Shown: positions 1 through 4,471 of the stretch, in pieces
Numbering within the stretch: position 1 is the stretch's first letter
How the letters are laid out: each line of letters begins with the position of its first letter
NCBI GenBank assembly: GCA_028711905.1
Contig: JAQTRI010000293.1
Coordinates: 1 to 5,033 of the forward strand
Direction of reading: 5' to 3'
Length of the DNA: 5,033 nt
Source of the DNA: Candidatus Wallbacteria bacterium
GTDB lineage: Bacteria > Muiribacteriota > JAQTZZ01
Notes under the pieces: model-generated
The model's database searches: none
Told to the model about the DNA's origin: nothing
What the model saw: the letters and a program-made list of their open reading frames with translations, nothing else
Made by a program: the position numbers and the translations under genes

Positions 1-1421
1 AAGCCGCTGACTGTGCCGAGGATAGTGGCAAAAGCCAGCGCGGATATAACGACAAACAGGAATGTGCCGAACGAACGGGCCAGGAGCGGGGCAGACATGT
101 TATTGTCAAGTGGATTGACAACGCAATTGACCATTGCTCCCAGTCCCATGTACATGGTGAGGATGTAAAACAGTCCGATTGCGGCAATGGCTACGATGGT
201 GGATTTTCGTGCTGCAGCCTGGCTGGGTACCGTATAGTAGCGGATCAGGATATGCGGCAGGGCTGAAGTCCCGAAGAACAGGGCCAGCATCAGGGACACG
301 AAATCGATGCGTTCGATGATTGTACCTTCAAGTTTATACTTCAGTCCTGGTCTGAGTATCAGGTTCCCTTTTGTAACTACAGGGTAATGAAGAGTGACCT
401 TATCACTTCCGTCAGTCAAGACAGCTTTTTTAAAGCGCACAATCTCAGTTTCTTTGTCGCCCAGAAGAGACAGATATTTGAACGGGGAAACGCCTGAAAC
501 TTCTGCGGATTTTCCGGATTTCCCTGCCAGTTTTCTGATGTGACCGATCAGGCGCACGGAATTATTCTTATCAGCCGGCTTGCCATTGACGAATTTGCGG
601 CTGTCGGATGTGAGGGTTTCCCATTGTACTTCCTGCAGCATGTCACCTTTTTTCAGCCACCAGGAAACCGATCCGTTACGGTCAACACGGGCGAAACTTG
701 CGCCTCCGGCCTCGAAAAATTTGATGTCACCGCCTTGCATCTGGTGGAGAGGTAGTTCAGCGTAATCGTGGAAAGGAACCCTTCCCCCCTGGTCAGGCCT
801 TGTGGAAAAACCGCGAACGCAGACCGCGACAGTAAGGATCAGGGAGAAGAAGATGAGCAATGCGCCCTTGATGAACTGCACATAAGTCGTAGATGTCATG
901 CCGGCTGTGGCTACGATAATGATGACGATTGTTCCAACCATGACCACGCCGACAGCGTGAGGCAGTCCCAGCAGGGGTTCGATTAGAACTCCAGCGCCAA
1001 CCATCTGCGGGATCAGATAGCAGATTGATACCAGGAGAGTGCTTACTGCAGCGGCAAGCTTGATGCCGCGGGAGTCGTAATTACAGTCCAGAGCATCGGT
1101 AAAGGTGTATTTGCCGAGGCGTTTCATCGGCTCAGCCACTACGAACAGAGCCACGATCCATCCGGCTAAGTAGCCTATCGAATACAGAAATCCATCATAA
1201 CCGGCAGTGGCGATCATGCCGCAGATACCCAGAAAAGAGGCGGCAGACAGGTAATCGCCGGCAAAGGCGATGCCATTGACGCCCCAGTGAATCTGACCAC
1301 CTGCTGCGAAGTAGCCACTGGCGGTCTTGGTCTTGCGGGCAAAGTAAAAGGAAAGACCCAGCACCATTCCGACAAAAAAGAGAAAAATGGTGACAGCCAG
1401 GATGCTGATTTCTCTATTCAT
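1..1421 (-). CDS. ActP-type sodium/solute symporter with long central loop (C-terminus off window)
   Basis: Integral inner-membrane transporter of the sodium:solute symporter family (SSS), closest in motif to cation/acetate symporter ActP. It would import a small monocarboxylate such as acetate with a cation; the substrate is inferred from family and neighbour. I translated 473 residues from the minus strand with no stop before the window edge. Diagnostic stretches are NGIAFAGDYLSAASFLGI (about residues 49-66), the GYDGFLYSIGYLAGW block (74-88), YLIPQMVGAG (135-144) and LFFGTSALPHILIRYYTV (381-398). Hydrophobic segments lie near 5-27, 48-70, 76-95, 121-143, 153-175, 183-202, 375-395, 405-430 and 450-470. 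Residues 203-374 form a long polar stretch where E. coli ActP has a loop I estimate at about 45 residues. The ATG overlaps the stop of the DUF485 gene (ATGA), with a G-rich ribosome site just upstream, so the two are translationally coupled. The missing C-terminus may be 100-200 residues. Confidence 0.93.
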   Translation of the reverse strand, partial: MNREISILAVTIFLFFVGMVLGLSFYFARKTKTASGYFAAGGQIHWGVNGIAFAGDYLSAASFLGICGMIATAGYDGFLYSIGYLAGWIVALFVVAEPMKRLGKYTFTDALDCNYDSRGIKLAAAVSTLLVSICYLIPQMVGAGVLIEPLLGLPHAVGVVMVGTIVIIIVATAGMTSTTYVQFIKGALLIFFSLILTVAVCVRGFSTRPDQGGRVPFHDYAELPLHQMQGGDIKFFEAGGASFARVDRNGSVSWWLKKGDMLQEVQWETLTSDSRKFVNGKPADKNNSVRLIGHIRKLAGKSGKSAEVSGVSPFKYLSLLGDKETEIVRFKKAVLTDGSDKVTLHYPVVTKGNLILRPGLKYKLEGTIIERIDFVSLMLALFFGTSALPHILIRYYTVPSQAAARKSTIVAIAAIGLFYILTMYMGLGAMVNCVVNPLDNNMSAPLLARSFGTFLFVVISALAFATILGTVSG

Positions 1422-1717
1422 GCTGCACCCCCCTGACCGGTTGAATCAACGGGCGGGGGATTATCCTCGCAATTGCGGCACAGAGCATCATAAATCAGAG
1501 CCAGAACCAGGGCAGCTATGATCAGGCCGAATCCGTAAACACAGGCCAGATTCATGCCGAAAAGAATGATCTTTTCCATGCTGACAGGACTGGTTACATT
1601 GATGGCGACGAATCCAGCGTAAAGCAGGAAATAGAAAATGAACATCTTCATCCCGAGTCTCATTTTGTAATCAGTTGAATGATCACATCCGCAACGGTTG
1701 GCTGGTTCATGCAACAT
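1418..1717 (-). CDS. DUF485 (YjcH-like) small membrane protein
   Basis: A 99-residue membrane protein of the DUF485 family, whose E. coli member YjcH is encoded just before actP. It is thought to be a small partner of the symporter, but its biochemical role is not established. Two hydrophobic helices are visible, about residues 25-41 (FIFYFLLYAGFVAIN) and 51-76, the second containing the YGFGLIIAALVLALIY pattern typical of the family. The first ATG is supported by a strong ribosome site (AAGGAG, 8-base spacer) and by the LHEP opening, which I recall from related proteins. An unusual detail is a CGC near the N-terminus (Cys 9, 11) and a CRNC straight after helix 2 (Cys 80, 83), followed by a polar, proline- and glycine-rich tail. 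The gene overlaps the symporter start by four bases, so both are made from one transcript. DUF4212, the small subunit of another symporter subfamily, was considered and fits less well. Confidence 0.85.
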   Translation of the reverse strand: MLHEPANRCGCDHSTDYKMRLGMKMFIFYFLLYAGFVAINVTSPVSMEKIILFGMNLACVYGFGLIIAALVLALIYDALCRNCEDNPPPVDSTGQGGAA

Positions 1718-1725
1718 ACGATTCT

Positions 1726-1731
1726 CTCCTT
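1726..1731 (-). promoter_or_regulatory. Ribosome binding site of the DUF485 gene
   Basis: The minus strand reads AAGGAG eight bases before the ATG at 1717. This near-perfect Shine-Dalgarno site settles the start codon and suggests strong translation of the symporter pair, unlike the hydrolase upstream, which has no such site. Confidence 0.8.
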
Positions 1732-1742
1732 GGAGTTATTCA

Positions 1743-1764
1743 GGGAATACGGTTTGCCATTCCC
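1743..1764. repeat. 22-base inverted repeat in the leader of the symporter operon
   Basis: Six-base perfect arms GGGAAT (1743-1748) and ATTCCC (1759-1764) are separated by ten bases that hold a further GG/CC pair. It lies between the candidate promoter and the ribosome site of the DUF485 gene. It could be an operator for a dimeric regulator or a leader hairpin. The arms are short enough that chance is possible. Confidence 0.35.
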
Positions 1765-1800
1765 CAGCTGATGACAAGGTATCGTCAGCGTAGTGCAACA

Positions 1801-1829
1801 TATATACAGGTTGAAACGCAACAATGCAA
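1801..1829 (-). promoter_or_regulatory. Possible sigma-70-type promoter for the DUF485-symporter pair
   Basis: On the minus strand, TTGCAT (1829-1824) is followed after 17 bases by TATATA (1806-1801). The -35 matches the consensus at three of six positions and the -10 at four of six, so this is a weak match with ideal spacing. A start near 1794 would give a leader of about 76 bases that contains the inverted repeat at 1743-1764. The position, just after the hydrolase stop codon, suits a separate promoter for the transporter genes. Confidence 0.35.
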
Positions 1830-1830
1830 G

Positions 1831-2355
1831 TCAGATTTCGTGGCACACGATACGGCGCTTGTTGAGCAATTTATCAAGTCTTCGCGCATCCGGAAGCACT
1901 GATTCCAGCAGCGACCAGAATTTCGGACCGTGAGAGCGGACGCGGGTGTGAGCCAGCTCGTGAATCAGGATGTAATCGATCAGATCGTCAGGCAGGCATA
2001 CCATATGCATGGATAAGTTGATATCGTTTTTAAGGGTGCAGCTGCCCCATCTGGAAACCATGTTTTTGACAGTTACCCTGGCAAAAGTGAATCCATGGAG
2101 AGATGCCAGTTTTTCCAGACGGGAAGGCAGCATGAGGCGGGCTTCCTGCATCAGCGCTCTGTCAATGGCCAGCCTGATAGCCTGCTGTACTATGGGAATA
2201 GACGGATCAGTGCCATGGGGGAGGCAGACCTTGATCAGACTGCCGGTGACTCGTACCTGTAGAAGCCGGCAAGGATCAGGCGAGAACATCAGCCTGTGAC
2301 TGCGGGTCTGAAACTGTATGCCAGGCAGGAACACCGTGGGTTTGTCTTTCAGCAT
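1831..2355 (-). CDS. YgjP-like (PF01863, former DUF45) metal-dependent hydrolase
   Basis: A 174-residue protein of the YgjP/M48-like metallopeptidase-fold family, presumably cytoplasmic because there is no signal peptide or membrane helix. The zinc site is clear: HELAH at residues 132-136 (two His and the catalytic Glu), a third His at 142 in SHGPKFW, and the family's RWGSC signature at 102-106. DYILIHELAH and the LPDARR segment (154-159) complete the domain. It is shorter than the roughly 230-residue E. coli type, with an abbreviated N-terminus; I believe shorter family members also exist. The true substrate is uncertain: the fold suggests peptidase activity, and I recall that E. coli YgjP has been described as a UTP pyrophosphatase. 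The ATG at 2355 is forced by an in-frame TAA nine bases upstream. There is no Shine-Dalgarno site, but a good -10 sits just in front, which suggests a leaderless message. A link to the transporter genes downstream is not evident. Confidence 0.88.
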   Translation of the reverse strand: MLKDKPTVFLPGIQFQTRSHRLMFSPDPCRLLQVRVTGSLIKVCLPHGTDPSIPIVQQAIRLAIDRALMQEARLMLPSRLEKLASLHGFTFARVTVKNMVSRWGSCTLKNDINLSMHMVCLPDDLIDYILIHELAHTRVRSHGPKFWSLLESVLPDARRLDKLLNKRRIVCHEI

Positions 2356-2361
2356 GAGGGT

Positions 2362-2389
2362 ATTTTATTAGATTTCCACAAGAATGCAA
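2362..2389 (-). promoter_or_regulatory. Candidate promoter for the YgjP-like gene, probably leaderless
   Basis: The minus strand has TTGCAT (2389-2384), a 16-base spacer and TAAAAT (2367-2362, five of six to the -10 consensus). Only six bases separate the -10 from the ATG at 2355, so transcription would begin at or next to the start codon. This fits the missing ribosome site. The -35 lies in the motif TTGCATTCTTG, which recurs with one change in front of the DUF485 gene. Confidence 0.45.
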
Positions 2390-2413
2390 TAAGGATTTGG
2401 TCGATATGGAATT

Positions 2414-2427
2414 GGGTGACAGGTGAT
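2414..2427 (+). repeat. Two degenerate heptads left of the palindrome
   Basis: GGGTGAC (2414-2420) and AGGTGAT (2421-2427) are consecutive 7-base units that resemble the GGGTAAT/GGGTGAT/AGGTAAT units at 2534-2575. They directly abut the left arm of the palindrome. With only two imperfect copies, the assignment depends on the clearer array on the other side. Confidence 0.4.
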
Positions 2428-2512
2428 GGTAGTCAGCCGTGCGAGCTAAGCAGCAGTAGTGTCGCCCTAAGGCTTCGGTAATTGCTGCTTAGCGAGCTAC
2501 GGATGACTATCC
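2428..2512. repeat. 85-base imperfect palindrome in the divergent intergenic region
   Basis: A perfect 11-bp inner stem pairs GCTAAGCAGCA (2445-2455) with TGCTGCTTAGC (2483-2493). An outer stem pairs roughly 2430-2442 with 2496-2509, with one bulge (T2498) and one mismatch (G2436 with A2503). The join between stems contains GCGAGCTA as a direct repeat in both arms (2441-2448 and 2492-2499). The 27-base loop (2456-2482) holds a small GCC-CTAA-GGC hairpin. No T-tract follows on either strand, so it is not a typical intrinsic terminator. It contains no ORF of note. It looks like a REP/MITE-type dispersed palindrome or a structured RNA; copy number elsewhere in the genome would decide. Confidence 0.75.
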
Positions 2513-2533
2513 CCGGAGCCTTATGGCGGAGGG

Positions 2534-2579
2534 GGGAAATGGGTAATAGGTAATGGGTGATGGGTAATGGGTAATGGGG
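2534..2579 (+). repeat. Heptanucleotide tandem repeat, consensus GGGTAAT, with G-quadruplex potential
   Basis: Six consecutive 7-base units are visible: GGGAAAT, GGGTAAT, AGGTAAT, GGGTGAT, GGGTAAT, GGGTAAT, then a final GGGG. Each variant differs from the consensus at one position. Four G-runs at 2555-2579 are spaced by exactly four bases, which meets the usual G3-loop pattern for an intramolecular quadruplex on the plus strand. The array ends 44 bases before the DUF2141 start codon. Unit length is not a multiple of three, which argues against coding. Similar heptad arrays are known from filamentous cyanobacteria; relationship is not claimed. Confidence 0.85.
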
Positions 2580-2595
2580 CGGACTGTGTTCGCCC
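2577..2595 (+). other. Short GC-rich hairpin upstream of the DUF2141 gene
   Basis: GGGCGGAC (2577-2584) can pair with GTTCGCCC (2588-2595) through eight pairs, one of them G-U, around a TGT loop. It is followed by GATTGC rather than a T-tract, so it is not a terminator for rightward transcription. It ends 28 bases before the start codon and overlaps the last G-run of the heptad array, so hairpin and quadruplex would compete. No clear promoter for the rightward genes could be found in 2513-2623. Confidence 0.45.
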
Positions 2596-2623
2596 GATTG
2601 CGGGAAAAAGCCAGGTTATTGTG

Positions 2624-3178
2624 ATGAAAACAAAAATTGTCGTTGCAGCTGTTTCCGGAATAGCCCTTGTTTTCCTGCTTGCAGGAGCGGCCGCAGTTAC
2701 TGCGCAGAATGATGCGCGTCCAGTCAGCCGTCAGTTTCGCAAAAAGTTCGGCATCAATTTCAAGGTGACTGGATTTCCGGACCGGCGCGGATTCGCCTAT
2801 GTGGCCCTGTTTCACTCAGCCGAAGGCTATGCTTCGTTTTTCCGGGACGAAAGGCGCAGGTTCCCCAGGCTGTTCTCTCCGACTGTCGGATTTCCCGAGA
2901 TCATGGATGAAGCCATCGCGATTCGGAAATATGAGATCAGCGAAGACCTGACCATCAGCGATGCATTTTCCGGGCTTCCTCAGGGCTACTATGCTGTCAG
3001 CACCTGGCATGATCAGAACCGCAATAACAGGTTTGAGATCGATCCCATGGGCATTCCCGATGAACCCTGGGGGGTCTCATTAAACAGCGACCATCTTGTC
3101 CGCCTTCCCAGTTTCAATGAAGCCAGGTTCAGGCTTGAGTGCGGGACTGCCGAGATTGTTATATACATAAGGCACTAA
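2624..3178 (+). CDS. Secreted DUF2141 domain protein
   Basis: A 184-residue exported protein. The N-terminus MKTKIVVAAVSGIALVFLLA is a signal peptide with a probable cleavage after VTA (residue 27, before QND). I chose the ATG at 2624 over the upstream in-frame ATG at 2567 because it begins the signal peptide and because the earlier start lies inside the tandem repeat. An AGG eight bases upstream is a weak ribosome site. The mature part fits DUF2141, a small beta-sandwich-like family of unknown function: FKVTGFPDRRGFAYVALFHS (46-65), LPQGYYAVSTWHDQN (118-132), then DPMGIPDEPWGVS (140-152) and a PSFNEARF stretch (162-169) before the closing strand. The acidic HDQNRNNRFEID loop (129-140) resembles the Asp/Asn-rich loop of the family and might bind a metal ion. 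It is followed after 60 bases by the propeller gene with no terminator between them, so read-through is likely. Confidence 0.85.
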   Translation: MKTKIVVAAVSGIALVFLLAGAAAVTAQNDARPVSRQFRKKFGINFKVTGFPDRRGFAYVALFHSAEGYASFFRDERRRFPRLFSPTVGFPEIMDEAIAIRKYEISEDLTISDAFSGLPQGYYAVSTWHDQNRNNRFEIDPMGIPDEPWGVSLNSDHLVRLPSFNEARFRLECGTAEIVIYIRH

Positions 3179-3196
3179 CCGGTTGTGTTCGCAGTG

Positions 3197-3205
3197 TGAT
3201 ATAAT
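3197..3205 (+). promoter_or_regulatory. Extended -10 promoter for the propeller gene
   Basis: TGATATAAT combines a perfect TATAAT (3200-3205) with the TG of an extended -10. No -35 hexamer is found at 16-18 bases upstream; that position holds the palindrome AACCGGTT (3177-3184), which includes the last bases of the DUF2141 stop codon. Transcription would start near 3212, giving a leader of about 27 bases with GGAG (3230-3233) five bases before the ATG at 3239. The propeller and the gene after it can therefore be expressed apart from the DUF2141 gene. Confidence 0.6.
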
Positions 3206-3238
3206 ACATCTGTTTTGCAATACCATTGTGGAGCATCA

Positions 3239-4468
3239 ATGATTTCAATTGTTGCGGCTTTGTTTTTTTTTCTGATCCCTGATGGGATTTGTCTGGCGTC
3301 TGAAGTCAATTATCGTGGCGGACCATGCCACACGGGCGTTTACGGTCAGGTGGACGAGGAGCCCGATAACCTTGAGTACAAGAAATACTTTACCTATCAC
3401 CTGCGTAACCGCAAATCCCTTCCTGTTTCGTCCTCGCCGGTTCCCTGGGACGGCAAGCTGTATTTCGGTTACCGCGATGCAATCATGGCATTCGATCCTG
3501 TGCGTGGAAGCTTCCGCGAGTACAGGGTGGAGGGCGCAGGCTCTTTTACAGCGACTCCCCTCATTGTTGATGGCCGTATTTATATCGGGTCCGGTCGACC
3601 GATGCGTGTTTACGCCTTTCAGGTCAAAGATGCCAGACTGATCAAGCTCTGGCAGAAGGATGTTTCTGGTCCGGTTGACGCTCCGGCCGTTTTATCAGGC
3701 GAAAGGGTTTTGTTCAACACCACTGGCGGGGAACTTTTTGGTTTTACCACTGAAGGTGATCAGGTCTTCAGGATCAAACACACGCGCTTTCCTGTTAAAT
3801 ATAAAGACTGCGCTAATTACACAGCTCCGGTTGTTGCTGATGGAAATGTTTATGTCAATACCGGATATTCGATCAAAGCCTTCCGTGTTCATGACGGAAG
3901 TGAGCTTTTCAACATCAAGCTGATCGATGGAACTGGTTCGCGTGAGGTTTATTCCAGCCCGTGTCTGTCTGGGAACTTCCTGTTTGTTGTTATCGGCAGG
4001 ACCTTGTGCCGTATCGATCTGCGCACCAGGGGAGTGATGGAGTTCCTCAGTGAATCAGATGGCCGGGGCTCTCCGGCCTGCGATGGGGAGCGGGTGTTCT
4101 TTTCCATGGACAGACTGCATTACTGCGTTGATGTCAATACCATGGAGCTGCTTTGGGTTTTTCGTGAGGGATACAGCAATTCCCGCACAACACCTCTGGT
4201 GCTTTCCAAGTGCGTTCTGTTTACTGACATTCATGAGTGCATATATCTGCTGGACAAAGAAAGTGGTGACCTGCTGGGATATGAGCCGAAACGGCGCATG
4301 GCTGAAAGCGGCCGGCACCCAGCTTCTCCGATATACTGGCAGAACCGGATTTTCTGGTTGACCTGGTCCGAGTATTCGCTGAGGATTTACTTTAAGGGTG
4401 AGGGTGATAAAACATGGCGATTCTGGAAAAATTCGGAGGACGGCCATGAATACGGAAGGATATTCTGA
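3239..4468 (+). CDS. Secreted eight-bladed PQQ/BamB-like beta-propeller protein
   Basis: A 409-residue exported protein starting at the ATG preceded by GGAG; a TTG 24 bases earlier is in frame but would put polar residues before the signal peptide. The signal is MISIVAALFFFLIPDGICLA with likely cleavage after residue 20. There is no proper lipobox, so it is not a lipoprotein like BamB. The rest consists of eight repeats, each opening with a [ST]xP or APx core and a short DG/SG turn followed by a beta strand. They begin near residues 64, 105, 147, 195, 239, 277, 317 and 362, a period of about 40, as expected for PQQ-like propeller blades. Such domains serve as binding scaffolds (BamB) or quinoprotein enzymes. 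I see no reason to assume a bound PQQ cofactor. The mature part carries eight cysteines (30, 191, 242, 257, 281, 296, 325, 334), high for this fold. The next gene begins three bases after the stop, so the two form an operon. Confidence 0.85.
   Translation: MISIVAALFFFLIPDGICLASEVNYRGGPCHTGVYGQVDEEPDNLEYKKYFTYHLRNRKSLPVSSSPVPWDGKLYFGYRDAIMAFDPVRGSFREYRVEGAGSFTATPLIVDGRIYIGSGRPMRVYAFQVKDARLIKLWQKDVSGPVDAPAVLSGERVLFNTTGGELFGFTTEGDQVFRIKHTRFPVKYKDCANYTAPVVADGNVYVNTGYSIKAFRVHDGSELFNIKLIDGTGSREVYSSPCLSGNFLFVVIGRTLCRIDLRTRGVMEFLSESDGRGSPACDGERVFFSMDRLHYCVDVNTMELLWVFREGYSNSRTTPLVLSKCVLFTDIHECIYLLDKESGDLLGYEPKRRMAESGRHPASPIYWQNRIFWLTWSEYSLRIYFKGEGDKTWRFWKNSEDGHEYGRIF
4456..4460 (+). promoter_or_regulatory. 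Ribosome binding site of the phosphoesterase-like gene
   Basis: AAGGA within GGAAGGA lies inside the last codons of the propeller gene, 11 bases before the ATG at 4472. The spacer is longer than usual but the match is good. The propeller stop (TGA, 4466-4468) is in the same frame and bars any earlier start. Confidence 0.6.
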
Positions 4469-4471
4469 TTA

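Noticed and set aside
540..986. Three small plus-strand ORFs (about 61-72 residues) inside the symporter gene
   Set aside because: They lie antisense to a well-conserved coding frame, have no recognisable domain and no ribosome sites worth noting.
1675..1902. Plus-strand 75-residue ORF spanning the DUF485 leader
   Set aside because: It overlaps the ends of two genuine minus-strand genes and its peptide shows no family features.
2428..2512. Palindrome as an intrinsic terminator or as a CRISPR-type repeat
   Set aside because: There is no T-tract after the stem on either strand and no nearby gene ends there; there is only one copy and no spacers.
2567..2623. Upstream in-frame start for the DUF2141 gene
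   Set aside because: It would begin inside the heptad repeat and add a polar stretch before the signal peptide, which would block normal export.
2507..2815. Minus-strand 102-residue ORF with YPSPITYYP-like repeats
   Set aside because: The repeated peptide is the heptad array read backwards, and most of the frame is antisense to the DUF2141 gene including its signal peptide.
3189..3241. BamB as the identity of the propeller protein
   Set aside because: The signal peptide lacks a lipobox and the neighbours are not those of the outer-membrane assembly genes; only the fold is shared.
4055..4447. Minus-strand 130-residue ORF
   Set aside because: It is fully antisense to propeller blades 6-8, which are clearly coding on the plus strand.
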